A DNA stretch of 64,000 nucleotides from Phocoena phocoena (Eukaryota; Chordata; Mammalia; Artiodactyla; Phocoenidae): positions 6,073,851-6,137,850 of the forward strand of contig NC_089221.1 of assembly GCF_963924675.1 (NCBI RefSeq), written 5' to 3'. Below the pieces are notes generated by a model that searched no databases, was not told the origin of the DNA, and saw only the letters and a list, made by a program, of their open reading frames with translations. Both the position numbers and the translations under genes were made by a program. Within the stretch, counting starts at the first letter, position 1. Every line of letters starts with the position of its first letter. Positions 47,955 to 61,029 of this stretch are shown piece by piece.

Positions 47955-48205
47955 GAACAATCCCCCAGTAATGCAGGATGGTTAAGTTCCTGACACCCGC
48001 TATACAATACGATGCCTACAGATAACAACACTGTATGATGCACTTCAAAGTGTGTAAAGAGGGTGGATCTGGGGTTAAGTGTTCTGACCACAAAAGGGGT
48101 GCAGGAGGAAATGCTTGGAGGTGAGGAAGATGTGTATTACCTTGATCGTGGTGATGGTTTCATGGGTGTATGCATCTCCCCAAACTCATGAAATTCTATA
48201 CCTTA
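47955..48205 (+). repeat. Old L1 3' end fragment
   Basis: 'gataacaacactgtatgatg', 'aagtgttctgaccacaaaa', 'gtgatggtttcatgggtgt' and 'ctataccttaaatatttat' match the 3' end of L1MA/MB-type elements. Confidence 0.7.
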
Positions 48206-48214
48206 AATATTTAT

Positions 48215-49900
48215 ATCCAGCAGTGTGCTGGCAAACCAGCTCTCAGGAACTGTTTGTTCATAGTTGCACCCATTTCGATATTAGAATGTTCTCTATTTTG
48301 AGGAGTCCTTTGCTTATTGAGTATATTAGTGATTTGCCTTTGATATAAGCTGCAGATGTTTTCCCGTTTTGTCCTCTGTCTTGAGTTTTCTTGTGATGGT
48401 TTGCATACAGAAGTTTTATTTCAAATTTTGTGTAGTTGGATTAGTCAATCTTTTAGTTTATTCTTCTCAATTCTGAGGCATGTTTAGGAAGTTCCCCCTC
48501 AAAACTCCTAGGTTATGAGGGAGCAAGCCTTTTTGAGCTAATCTCTACATTTAGATTACTGATCAATGAATGGGACATCTATCTCCATGAAGGTGAGACA
48601 TGCTTTATCTTTTTCTGAGAGACTCTGCAGTTGGCCCAATGCTATTTATTGAAAGGATGCTGCTGTTTTCCTAGGTTAAATCTCCCTTCATGTGGGTCTA
48701 GTTTTCCACTCTCTTCTCTTCCATTAGCCTGTTTGTGTGCCGGGACCACTCTTTTAATTTTGGAGGTTTTATAGTAAGTTTTAATATCTGGTGGATCTTT
48801 TATAATTCTATGTACTTTATAATTCATTTTTCCAGCTCCAGGGAAAAACAAACAAACAAACATGTAGATATGGTTATTGGGATTGCATTAAAATTGTGGC
48901 TACATCTAGAGATAATTGATGGCTTTGTGATTCAAGAACATGGCATGGTTTCCATTCATCAATGTCTACATTTCTGTGTTTGTTTTTTTTTTTCTTCCAG
49001 GAGTATATAAAGTTTCTTATATAGGTTTAGCCCCTATGTCATTTCCATACCTCGGTACTATATATATATTTTTGTCAGCCATTTAATTATTTTCCCTTAT
49101 AAATGGGATATTTTTTCCATTGTGTGTTTTTTTTTAGATATTTGTGTTATAAATGAGATTTATTGACTTTTCTCCATTTAATTTATATCTTAAAATTTGA
49201 CTAAATTCTTTTCTTTATAAAAGTCTTTAATGCACTTTTGAATTTTCAGATAGGCAGTTTTATCTACATAGAAAGATTGTTTTATGTCTTTTTCCCCTGG
49301 ATTCTTATGCCTCTAATTGCTTTCTCTTGTCTCATTGCATTGTCTACATCCATTACCATATTTATTAGTGGTGGTGACAGTTGGCATGTGTCATTTTTCT
49401 CACTTTAGTAGAAATATCTCCAGTGTTTCCTCATTAAGTAAGATCCTGGCATTTGGACTAAGATTCTTATGAATATAATCACATTTGATGTTCAGTAAGC
49501 ACCTAAGAGTTCCATTTTATTGGGTGGTTTGATAAAGAACTGTTGTTGAATTTTGTTAAGTGCCTTTTTGACATCTTTAGAAATGAACTCTATTGATCTT
49601 TAATATAATCACTTATATATAAGGATTTTGATTGTTCTTTGTAGTCTCTAGCATTATAAAGTGCCTGCTTTTAAATATTTTTTGCCCTGAATTCCACCAT
49701 GTCTGATACCAAATTGTAACCCCAGATTGCATTCTACTGCTTTGTCTGTCTTTCCGTATATCCTTTCATCCTTTTATTTTTAATATTTCTGGGCTAATTT
49801 AAGAGTCTCTTCTTGTTTATAGAAACAGTTATTGTTTTGTAGCATGAAAATCTTTTTTGATAGGTTAGGGCCATTTGCATTTATTGACATATTCCATGTT
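48215..49900 (-). mobile_element. Old L1 LINE, degraded
   Basis: Reverse-strand L1 landmarks occur in order, such as 'gatgttttcccgttttgtcc', 'aatgctatttattgaaagg', 'ttttaatatctggtggatc' and 'ttgaattttgttaagtgcc'. No long ORF2 frame survives. An AAAC repeat lies at 48845-48862. The junction with the sense L1 fragment at 47955-48205 is head-to-head in effect, so two separate insertions or an inversion are possible. Confidence 0.7.
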
Positions 49901-52064
49901 CTTGGTCTCAGCTCTGCCATACGTAATCACACGTGTGAACACATCTCCCAGGGAGAGCCTGGAGAGGGAGACGTGTCAGTAGTAGGACCTCCTGGGGCTT
50001 CAGATGCTTTTCCAGGGGTGCCTGGGGCTTCCCACAGAAGGGAGGTGGGAGAGCTATACTGAGACTCTGCAGACGTGAAGATCAGAGGGGACCTCTCAGC
50101 CCCGCCGTGGGCACAGACACCCTCCGGAAGCCGTCTGCTCACACCGCCCTGTCTCCCGTAAACCCTGAGTCCTACCTAGGAATATCTGGAACTGTGGTTT
50201 CCACTGAGGCCTCGTGACCCTGAGGTAGGGATGAGGGCTTTCTGCTCATTGTTTCCAACAGCTGCAGATCTTACTTTCCATAAGATTTAAACTCTGTCCC
50301 ACCTCCTCAAAGGCTTTGTCAGGAGAATAAACTAAAGATGCAGAAGAATGCCACCCACAAGGCCAGGATCAGGTGATGGTGTCTGTCCTCTTCCTCCGTC
50401 AGGGTTACTAGTGCAAGAAGACCATCGGCCCAGTGGCTCCTGGGCTGGACTTTCTCCTGCTGTTACAAGATATCTCCACCTGAGTGTCATTCCAGGCCTC
50501 TGACAGTCAAAGGTCTTGGTGTTGAGCAGATTCATTCATTGATTGTCAGCTTCTCAAGGTCAGAAACTCATGGAAACAAATCCACTAATTCACACTTTCT
50601 ATCCCAAAACAGCTGAACCTGCTTTCATTTTAAAACGCTGACCCTCAAGATAGGCTGAAACACAAAACCATCTTTCTTTTTAAACAGAGTACTTCAAATG
50701 TGTTTTCAGTGTATTTGATACCTGTTTTAATACTAGGGTAACAAAAAGAGCCCTCTGTCCTAGCTTTCTACATGCGGGACTTGATCAGTATGATGTTAAA
50801 AAATGAAACAAAACAAGAACAATCAGCAGATGCCAGCTCCACTCTCAGGCTGTGCTGGTGAACACAAATAGCAAAACAAGCAAATAAAAATAAAATGGGA
50901 AATCTTTACTCCCCTGTTGAGACACATAATAACTGACTACAGAAACTGGGAGGAATAGGTAATTGACTTTCCACTTTGAAAATAGCCAACTTGATGTAGA
51001 AGATTTAGTTCTCAATTCCTGATAAGGAAAACAATTTTCAGATATTTCAGAATTGTGGTATGAATTTCCCCTCGAGTCCTACTTTGCTGCCTTGTCCCTG
51101 AAGGTTTTCATTTACCATTTCCGGACATTGGGCAATGTTTCTGTTCTTACACAATCCGGCAGAAGACTTAGAAAGGAGAGGGACTTGGTCATGCTACCTT
51201 GTAAAATAACGTTTTGTTACAAAAATGTTATAAAATAAAAAAAATATGTATAATAATAGGTCATTCATATGCAAAGAACATGAAATCCACAGATAAATCC
51301 AACTTGCAGAGATGACACTGCCCGTTTTAGAAGGTCTTATGGGTTGTTTTCCTCTGCATTGACATGTCCTTGATGTACATATTCTGTCATCAGTTTACTA
51401 GCTTGCCTTTTCCACAGGTGTTTAAACTTCCTTATAGGCATTCATTTAATTTCTGGCACAATTTACGTAAACTCTTGTTGTCAGATATTTAGCTTATTCT
51501 AAATGTTCTCATCATTGTAATCGAGCTATGACAAGCTCCCCTGACCCATAGAGCATTTTTTGTGCTTTTTATAGTCATTTCTTAGTATAGACTACAGAAA
51601 GTGAAATTCCTGGTCCCAAAGAGTATCTGTAAGGTTCCAGAGAATACTTCCAAACAGCTTTGCAAGGAAGTTTTAACATTTTATACCCCACCTGTGAAAG
51701 AGGGTTTCATTCTTTTCTTTTAACCATGAGGAATTTCATCACAGTCGCCACCTCTCCTAGGCTCTGCTTGTGCGATGATAATGTAATGAATATTCATTTG
51801 AGAGTAATACAGAACATGATTGGTTGTTCCAGGTATGTTTACATTGTTGTCAGGTTGATATTCTGCCCCTGAAGAGAGGCTAAACTTACTCTGCGGTGTG
51901 TAAGAGATGGATTCAGATCTAAATGTCTGTCTGAAATAAGAGAACCATGATTATATGTTGTCCCACTAAAGTTTGTATCGCAGCTGATGAAAAGGTTCTT
52001 AAAACTATGGACATTTTAGTGAAAAGTCTCCAGTAAATGTGATGATAGCACTCATTACATAGGA
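49901..52064. other. Intron 2, nothing recognised
   Basis: Unassigned. The GC-richer part at 49920-50170 carries overlapping chance frames on both strands. Confidence 0.45.
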
Positions 52065-52355
52065 TTGAAATAATATAAATACCTATTCAATTAAAAATAT
52101 AGTCACAAATTTATATAATACGTATGTTTTATAAATTACTATATGTTCTCTGTGATATATGCAATATATATAGAACTTATAAAACATATTTATATAGTAT
52201 ATATTTTATGTAACATATATATTATATTTAAAACAATATTATTTATAATGTTTATAATAACATTGTAATTAATTATACACTAGTATATAATTATAGAATG
52301 TAATAATAATATATAAATATCACACTTATATAATATATATTACATAAGTGATTAG
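52065..52355. repeat. AT-rich low-complexity tract
   Basis: About 290 bases almost wholly A and T, dominated by TATA/ATAT words with many short inverted repeats. Confidence 0.85.
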
Positions 52356-52507
52356 GTAGTAGAAACAAAATTTAAGATAAATAACAATTCTATCTGCTGT
52401 TCCCATCTTGAACAAATGAGGGCTTGAGATAAAATACTTTATAGTTTCTCTGAAAGAGAGAGGAATCCCAGTATACAAGCATAGCATTTGCTCTGAACTT
52501 ATTCTTT

Positions 52508-52712
52508 TTTTTTTTTTTTTGCGGTACGCGGGCCTCTCACTGCTGTGGCCTCTCCTGTTGTGGAGCACAGGCTCCGGACGCACAGGCTCAGTGGCCATGG
52601 CTCACAGGCCCAGACGTTCCCCGGCATGTGGGATCTTCCCGGACCGGGGCACGAACCCGTGTCTCCTTGCATCGGCAGGCGGACCCTCAACCACTGTGCC
52701 ACCAGGGAAGCC
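52508..52712 (-). mobile_element. CHR-type SINE, full length, with 17-bp duplication
   Basis: Poly-T is followed by 'gcggtacgcgggcctctcac', and the copy ends 'ccaccagggaagcc'. The duplication CTCTGAACTTATTCTTT is exact at 52491-52507 and 52713-52729. This is the cleanest recent SINE insertion in the window. Confidence 0.96.
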
Positions 52713-52778
52713 CTCTGAACTTATTCTTTAGATACATTTATAGTGTGTACAATAATGAAGTTTATACTTGCCTTAAAT

Positions 52779-53226
52779 AAAGCAGATGTAGTATAGATAT
52801 ACAATGGAATACTACTCAGCCATAAAAGGAATGAAATTTTGCCATTTACAGCAACATGGATGGATTTGGAAAGCATCCTGCTAAGTGAAATTAGTCAGAT
52901 AGAGGAAGATAAATATTGTATGATATTGCTTATATGTGAAATCTAAAAAATACAACAAACTAGTGAATATAACATAAAAGACACACAGATATAGGGAACA
53001 AACTAGAGGTTCCCAGTAGGGAGGGGGAGGGGCAGCACAGGGGTTGGGGAGGGCGGGGTACAGACTACTGGGTGTAAGACAGGCTCAAGGATGTATTGTG
53101 CAACATGGAGAATCGAGCCAATATTTTGTAATAACTGTAAGTGGAAAGTAACCTTTAAAAACTGTATAAAAATAAAAACATTTATAAAAATGGAAAAAAA
53201 GAGAAATGCAAAAAAAAAAAAAAACC
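52779..53226 (+). mobile_element. 5'-truncated L1 with target-site duplication
   Basis: It starts just before 'atacaatggaatactactca', runs through the 3' UTR and ends in poly-A at about 53211-53224. The duplication CTTGCCTTAAAT is exact at 52767-52778 and 53227-53238. It is similar in its 3' UTR to the copy at 47112-47739. Confidence 0.93.
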
Positions 53227-53238
53227 CTTGCCTTAAAT

Positions 53239-54012
53239 TGGAGTATTAATCATTAGTTTGAAATGAAAACAGAACTCAAAAAATGTTTATTTTTAAGTCA
53301 GTCCGTTTTCTAAATTATAAATTGTGTTATTGATTGAACAAAATGAATTTTCCTTGAAGAGTTGTTATGTCTTTAGGAATTCAGTACACACTAATGATCT
53401 TTAAAATGCAGAGATTAAAGGAGACTGGATGGAAGTAGTTTTATGTGCCCGAAGAAAAAGTCAGAAATTTCTGCTAATAAAGCTCAGAGCTTCAGAGAAT
53501 GCAAACACATTCAACTTACTGAAGTAAGGCATCCAAAATGAAAGTGTGTACACTCCATAAACCATGCGTGGCATCGGCAACATGAATAATATCTGAAATA
53601 TTATTGTGATCACAAAGAAATAAATCCTCTGCTTGCTGTGATTTTCAGGTTTTAAATATTAATAGTATATAGAAACACTGTTTCTTCCTGTTGTAATTTT
53701 AAATATGACTCATAGCCTTTACACTATAAAAGGAAAAACCCTTAGTTTTAAGTATAGCCATAAATTGTTGCATTGGGTGTAATTCATGAAGTACTGGTGA
53801 CCCTAGGTGATTTTTGTCCAGCAGGTCTGAATAGTAAGTATAATTCCTTTTTCTTTATGTTGGAATCTGATTGGATTCCCTAGTTTAATTGGATTTTTAA
53901 AGAGATATTTTCATTCTGTTAATTTAGTAAGATGTGTACTCTGTAAGGGAATCTTTTATTTGCAGTATGCTTGGTCATGTTGAGGAAGGATCTCAGTGTG
54001 TGCTACCCATGC
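53239..54012. other. Intron 2, nothing recognised
   Basis: AT-rich, unassigned. Confidence 0.45.
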
Positions 54013-54152
54013 CAATAACATTAGTGAAAGCTGGGAACCAGCTGGAAATGCAGATTCTCAGGCCCTAGCCCAGAACAACTGAATCAGGAATCCTAAGTGT
54101 GGCCCCAGCAATCTGTGTTTAACAGTCTCTCCAGGTGATTCCATTGCTGCTA
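54013..54152 (-). mobile_element. MER5A-type hAT MITE
   Basis: 'aaatgcagattctcaggccc', 'cagaacaactgaatcagga', 'agcaatctgtgtttaaca' and 'ccaggtgattccattgctg' match the MER5A core. The strand label is nominal because the element is non-coding. Confidence 0.75.
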
Positions 54153-54269
54153 TGGATGTTGATTTTTTTTTTCAAAGAATATTCCCACTTGAATTTCACC
54201 TTCCTTATCTTCTGCACTGATGCTTCAGGCTGTTAAGAAATAGACTATGAGGTTTTGGATGAAGACCTC

Positions 54270-54780
54270 ACATATCAGTAAGCTTTGGTAGACAAACCAC
54301 TCAGAATTGAGTGGCTTAAAACAACCCTATGGGCTCAACTGGTCAGTTCTTCTGGTCTTGGCTGGGCACCCTTGTGTGTCTGTGGTCAGCTGTGGGTCCG
54401 CTGGGGGCTGGATGGCTTGGGATGCCCTCAGCTATTGGGCCTTGTCTGTCCCCTTCATGCTCATCCTTCCTCCACAGGCTGCTCCAGGTGCATTCACAGG
54501 ATTCCTCGAAAACAGGCAGGAGCGAGACCTCAGAATCAGCCCAGCTCCCCTTCTGCATTTTCTCTTGACCAACTCAAGACTCAAGGCTAGCCCAGCTTCA
54601 TGGGCTGGGGGGAAGGACTCCAACCCTTCATGGGAGGGGATGTAAAATCAAACCCTCAAGGAGAGATGGTACAGGGAGAAGATAACAATCTGAAAATGGT
54701 CTGCCCCCAACCCCGGGGCACAAGATCCAGAAGGGCCACTTCTTGGCTTAGGAATTCTGTCCCTCCTTTCTGTAGTTCAT
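54270..54780 (+). repeat. Ancient interspersed repeat, same family as 17985-19300
   Basis: The head reads 'gacaaaccactcagaattga' then 'gtggcttaaaacaaccctat', the family signature. The 3' part is poorly conserved. Chance frames of about 100 codons cross it. Confidence 0.5.
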
Positions 54781-55944
54781 TCACACGAAAAGCTTCCTAG
54801 TTTCTCTCTGAAGCTGGGAAGTACGACACAACTGATAAAAGAGAACATCGTTTGTTCATGGTCTCTGAGTCATCACTGTACCAGCAAGAAGACCATGTTT
54901 GCAAAAGTCAAATGAACCTGAACATTTGACTAATAGAAACATAAAACAAGCTAAGTAGAAACAAGTAAAAATATTTTATTCCAAAAGTTGCATCCTCACT
55001 TTCAGCCCTGGATTTCCTATGCAGTGTCTAGAATGTGCTCTTCTATGTGATGACCTGCATGAAGGCTCTGGTTTTCACACACAGCTGATTGTGTCCTCAG
55101 GGATGCTAGTGTGACAGTAATTGTAGTATGGATAGACTTCATTACTATAGAGTACTCTGGTACTGTTTTGCTGCTACTTACGTTATTAGAGTGTTTGTGA
55201 TAAATAAGAGTAGAAAAAGAGCAGGAAAAAAGGAGTATGTTCTTGATTAATGAGTTTTGGAACAAAAAATAATATGGTCCTTAATCTTATTTATAATAAG
55301 CATAGTGGTTTTGAATAGTTCATGTTAGACTTTAAATTATTAATGGTGGTAATAAACTGTTTTGTACAGTAATATTATACAAAGAGGAAGAAATACTTGC
55401 ATTTCAGATAATTTGCTAATGTGGAAGAGTTGGATCAGATGTATTCACCTAACACATCTCTATTTTTAGAGATACCCTTTTGGTTTTTTTCCCACATGTT
55501 TAGAAAAAATAAGACATATTCTGTGACATTCAGTCTTTTTGGGGCTTTCACTCTCTGGATCACAAGGTCTTATTTTCCAGCCAGCATGTGTTAAAAGACT
55601 TTTCTGTCTCAAATTCTTGCTCTCTAAGGAAATACAGGGAAAATTCTTGATACTCCCTGAAGAGTATAAATAATTCCATTATAAAACAATCATAAAACAA
55701 TCACAGAAGGCTAGATAATACGGCAAAAACTTTTACCTAAGACTTGCTGGTACACAAAGCAAAGAAAGTATAGGTCACCTGGGAAAGAGTTTGGTGGGAT
55801 TGACTTTGAGGTAGCCTGAAAGCAAGTGTTCAGATTGAAGAAATTAGACTTAATGCCAGAACAGCTGATTGAAGGCAGGGCCACGGTGAAGCTGGTGTGG
55901 TTGGACACGGACAGTCACTCCAGAGGCTGACCAAAATGGCTTTG
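54781..55944. other. Intron 2, nothing recognised
   Basis: AT-rich, unassigned. Confidence 0.45.
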
Positions 55945-56560
55945 AGCCATGTGTCAGTCAGCCATGGCCACAATGATGCTGAAAAACAAATCACCCCAAA
56001 CACAATGGCTTAAATCATAAAGAATATGTTTCTGATGGAACTAGAGATGATCATACTGAGTGGATTAAGTCAGAAAGAGAAAAACAGATATTATATGATA
56101 TCACTTATATGTGGAATCTAAAATATGACACAGATGAACTTATCTATGCAACAGAAACAGACTCACAGACATAGAGAACAGACTTGTGGTTGTCAGGGTT
56201 TGGGGGAGGGGAGGGATGGAGTGGGAGTTTGGGGTTTAAAAATAAACAGAATATGTTTCTCACTGAGCCCTGTGGGTTGGCTAGTGTTGACTTATCTTGG
56301 CTGTCCCTAACTCCAGGCTGCAAGTGGGTTGAGACCTGCCTCATATATGTCTGCATTCTTCATTGATCAGGAGCTGCTGGAGACATTTTCTTGTGATGGA
56401 TGGTCAGAGCACAAGGACCAAGCCGAAGGAGCAAGCACACTTAATGCCACTGCTCACATCATGTTCTTTTACAGTTCATTGGCCAAAGCAAGTCATAGGG
56501 CCAAGTCCAACAGCAATGAGGCAGGAAGTATCTTCTGCCCCTGGGGGTGATGGCGCACAA
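55945..56560 (+). repeat. Ancient interspersed repeat, same family, split by an L1
   Basis: The left part has 'acaaatcaccccaaacacaa' and 'tggcttaaatcataaag'. The right part, after the L1 insert, has 'gttcattggccaaagcaagt' and 'catagggccaagtccaaca'. Confidence 0.6.
56034..56247 (+). mobile_element. Short L1 3' UTR insert with 13-bp duplication
   Basis: The 214-base insert contains 'atgatatcacttatatgtgg' and 'gactcacagacatagagaac', which is L1 3' UTR text. AGAATATGTTTCT is exact at 56021-56033 and 56248-56260. The 3' end is only 'taaaaataaac', so the long poly-A tail is missing or was never added. Confidence 0.9.
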
Positions 56561-57944
56561 TGAACATTTGCTGAGCCCTAGTCCAAGCTATTCCCAGTAA
56601 GACAGGAAAAGTGGGCTTGTATGAGGCTGATGTTTATTTTCGTAGATGTATATATGGTAAAGCAAAGTGTTATTTCTCATTCCAGTTGTTTACTTTAATC
56701 CCCTAACTTATATTTTGGAGAGACCTTGAGATTTATCTTTTCTAATATAATTAACATCCAAGCAGGTGACCTTTTTATTGGCAGTAATTTTGAAGTGGCT
56801 ACATTTTTTTCTAAGAATAGAATTGGCAACTTCCTAGTTGAGATCAGCATATGTTCTTGATTTGACCTCAAAATAGGATGGGCTGTAGTTATTATTGTGT
56901 TATTTTGAGAATATAAATGAAAAATAAATCTAAAACTGTAGACATGACATATAACAATAACAGCATGTAACATTAACAAACTAAATAACTTGAATGCACT
57001 GTCCATAGCAATTTAAGAGGTAATTTTTCTTTGCAGAAATGAAGGTATAATTCCATTCCATCTAGAGGTCTATCTTTGAAAATTATAATTAGCACAGTTA
57101 ATAAGCAAGGACACTTTACATACAGTACGAAGAACGTTGTAAACATTTACTTGGCTCTTTTGCTCTAAAATACAAAGTATATTAAACATAAGACTATAAA
57201 TGTTTTGTTCTCCTTTTAGCTTAAAATATAAACACAAATATTCAGCATTTTCAAAATTAGAACTCTTGAGTTGTAATCTTACAAGCTTATACTTAATACT
57301 GTCCCAGGACCATGATGTTTAATTAGTTATAATGATTAACCTGTTTCTTAAGAGCATCTTCAAAATGAAGGTGTCAAGGACAGCAATCTAAATTCGGGTT
57401 CACTTGGGGATGTTTTTTTCTTTATGTACATTAAATGTCTTACTCTTACTCGGGACGTGCACACATACACACGAGTATGTATTTCTTGTGGGATGACGTA
57501 GCGCTTACTATAATAAGTGCTTTTTCTTTGGAAGAGGGCGGGGAGGAGACACCAGCTTGATAGAAGGAGTGGGGCATGATGAGGGGAGGGGTCCAGAAAG
57601 GCAATGAGCATTTTAAGTTCTATCTTCATGCACTGCCTCAATCATTTAAAATTAGGTTCCACTGCATTTAAGAGAAGAAATGACCTCAAACCACAGTTGC
57701 TATACAGGAGGGAAGTTTGTCTCTATTACACTGCAGAGAAGTCCAGAGTTAGGAATCCAGAGTAGGAAAGGATGCTTCATGACATTGCTGAGACCTGACT
57801 CATTGCAGGAAAATTCTCCCTATTCCCAGCATGCTCTCAGGCCACAGCTCCACCTCAGGCCACCACAATGCATCCCAGCCTGGGAGGAAGGTCCTCTCCC
57901 TCCTTTGCAAAGAGTCTTACTGGGAGATAAGGAGTTTATATTGA
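56561..57944. other. Intron 2, nothing recognised
   Basis: AT-rich. No exon or named repeat. Confidence 0.45.
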
Positions 57945-58252
57945 AAATATATTAAACAAACAAACAAAAAAAACTCATACAACTCAGTAGTAAAAAACCC
58001 CAAAACAGTCCCATTAGAAAATGAGCAGATGGTCTGAATAGATGTGTTACCAAAGAAGACATACAGATGGCCAACAGGTATGTGAAATAGTGCTCAGCAT
58101 CACTAATTGTCAGAGAAATGCACATCAAAACCACAATGAGATATCACTCCACACCTGTTAGAATGATTATTATCAGAAAGCCAAGATAGAAGGCAACCTA
58201 AATGTCTACTGATAGATGAATGGATAAATAAGATATGAGTTTTCTATATATG

Positions 58253-58302
<50 letters not shown>

Positions 58303-58795
58303 GGAATATTATCAGCCATGAGAAAGAAGGAAATCCTTCCATTTGCAACATGGATGGACCTTGAGGGTATTATGCTGAGTGAGATAAGCCAGACAGAGTA
58401 AGACAAATACTGCATGGTAACATATGTGGAGTCTAAAAAAAAAGTCAAACTCATAGAAACAGTAGAAAAGTGGTTGTCAGGGGCTGAGGGGGATACAGAA
58501 ATAGGGTGAGGTTTGTAAAAGAGTACAGACTTTCAGCTATAAAATAAATAAGGTCTGGGCATCTAATGTAAACATGCTGATAACACTGTATTATATAATT
58601 GAAATTTGCTAAAGAATAGACCTTAATTGTTCTCCTAAAAAAGATAAATTTGTGAGGTGATGGAAGTGTTAATTACATGTGGGGAATCCTTTTACAATGT
58701 TTACGTATATCAAATCACCATGATGTACACTTTAAATACCTTTCAATTTTATGTCAATTATACCTCAATAAACCTGGTCGGGGGGCGGGGGAAAC
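57945..58795 (+). mobile_element. L1 3' end with an internal deletion
   Basis: ORF2 text up to 'gattattatcagaaagccaa' jumps directly to 'gatagaaggcaacctaaatg', skipping about 300 bases expected in the L1 consensus. The 3' end is 'gtcaattatacctcaataaa', as in L1MA/MB elements. A CA microsatellite is embedded. Confidence 0.85.
58252..58300. repeat. (CA)n microsatellite with CG start
   Basis: CACGCGCG is followed by 20 uninterrupted CA units at 58261-58300, within the L1. Confidence 0.97.
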
Positions 58796-61029
58796 AAATC
58801 AGTCAAAGATGCTTATTGGGAGAAACCTTAACAGTACTTCTGCCTGCCTCTCATTGGCCAAATGACCACATTTACGTGGAAGGGAAGTGGACTATGTAGT
58901 TCTTTTGGTTTAGCAAAGAATTGACGTTCTTTTCCCTTTCCTAGAAATTGAAGGATTGATCCTGGGGGCAGTCAGCAAGCTCTGCCTTAATGCACATCAC
59001 CCGGTTTGTCTTTGGAGGACATTCTGAATGTTTTTAGGGATATTCATTGTGACATATCAAATACCAACCTTTCAGTTACATTCGTAGCATAATAATTCAG
59101 TATAATATTTTGCCTTCCATAGCTTTTATTTATTTTATCAGCTGCCTTGACGCTATGATTATGTTACCACATATGTGCCTTTGGCACATCTTAGAATGAG
59201 ATGTAGCTTCCAAGCTAATCAAACCACGTTTTTAAAAAGAGCTGGGAATTTAACTGAGCTATTCCTTAGTGTGTGGCTCTTTATGGAAAAATTAAACTTG
59301 CAGTTTTAGAAAACTATCCTCCCAGTTTTGGAGTGGGGATTTATTAGGTAAATCTTTGAGTGTATCTTTGTAGTGAATTTATTTATATAATGAATGCTGG
59401 TCACCCTGCCCAGGCAATTTAAAGAATGTTTCAGTGTTATTTCTAAATTCACATTTGAAACGTTAGTTGATTGCTAATAAGAGAAATGATTTCTATTAAG
59501 GTCTCATACTTTAGTATCTGTTTCACGGAGATCCTCATTCTTGAATATTTGGAACATTGTCAGAATCTCCCAGAGAAGGAAATGCAGTGAAAGACAAGGT
59601 CGCTTTCTTGTGTATGATTTGAACTATTAAGGAGAAGGAAGGATGGATAGTTTCGGTAAAGATGCTTTTCCCTGTCAGTTGGTTTATGGCATGCGCATAT
59701 TTTGACGGCAGTTTGTTGACATTAGCTGTTTCTCCTTTCAACAGAGTAAGTTGACTAATAGATAGAGCAGCAGGATTGTCTATACAATGCTGCCCAAGGA
59801 TTCGATTAGGCCTAGTGTGTTTTAATTAACAGCAGCATAAGGACTTAAACGCTGCATCTCAGTCTGCCTAACCTTATTATTTTCAAGTAGCAGTTGAATA
59901 ACACTTAGAAGAGAGTCATAAATCTCTCAGACTAATTAATGAAAATATTTTAAAAATACTGGCAGATGAAAGTAACAAACATGTCAGCCCCCAAATTCTG
60001 TTTTTCAGCTACTGATTGATAATACTAGGTCAGTTGCCAAATTTTAATTTCTTGATTAAATGGCTTTCTCAATATTGCCACTTTATTCACACTTACTGAA
60101 GTTAATAACTAATGTATTTGACACTTCCTATCTCTCCTAGGAAATATTTTCCCTCATTATTAAAAAAAAATGCAGATTTTCAAACGTAGCTACAAAAAAA
60201 TCAAATTGTTTGATATTTTATTAGCAAGAATTTAAAACTATAGTAGTAGATGGTGGCAGTTCTTACCGAAAATACCTAAAAATTCTGAAGTGCCTTTTGA
60301 ATCATTAAATTGGTGAAATTATATTCAGCATATTTTGAATATTTGCTTCGCTTCATTCTAGTTCTTTTCAGCATCAGTTGGGCATTCGTTGTGTAAATGG
60401 CAATTCTCTATTAAGTGGGCTTCTCTATGTGATCCTGTGTGGGGGTTGGATTAGAAGATAGACATTAAATATTTTCTTGTACCTGTGGCTCATTTCATTT
60501 GCAGAGTGGCTGTCAGCTGAGAGGCTGCTACAGGTGGTACAGGTGATGGAGGGGATAGTGAACAGGTGGGGACCTGCCCAGCAGTATGCAGTGAATCTGA
60601 GAGAAGACGGGATGGATTCCAGAGAGAAGTCAGAGGGGAACAGAGCAGAAGGCTCTGTGATACCGGATGCGGCTGGGCTGTCCATGAATTTGAGATCTAA
60701 CTCAGTCTTCTTTTGAGTTGGCTTCTATTTCCCTAAGAGTCAATAAAAAGGGTTTTTTAACCACAAATTATTTGAATAAACATACTTTTGAAACAAAGTA
60801 CAGTCCTTACATTTATACCTATTCTGTGACATTTTTTGGCTTCCGCCATTGTATGGACTGCCAAAATCCTCTTTTAGTCTTGATGCTATCACCACATCCT
60901 CTCCAGTACTGCCCCTCAGTTTTGTGAGGATTTGTTCAGTGTCCACAGCATTGTAGTGAAGACAGTGAACAGGGTGATCCTCCCGTGATGCATATGCTGG
61001 GGTGGGCACCATTCTGTGTGTCTTTGCCC
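58796..61029. other. Intron 2, nothing recognised
   Basis: AT-rich except about 60500-60700. The short frames at 60425-60716 are not supported as exons. Confidence 0.4.

Noticed and set aside
16278..52712. tRNA-like segments in the SINEs
   Set aside because: The heads derive from a tRNA but are SINE copies with poly-A tails and target duplications, not tRNA genes.
41658..58300. Simple repeats as a CRISPR-like or regulatory array
   Set aside because: They are ordinary dinucleotide microsatellites without spacers; the genome is mammalian.
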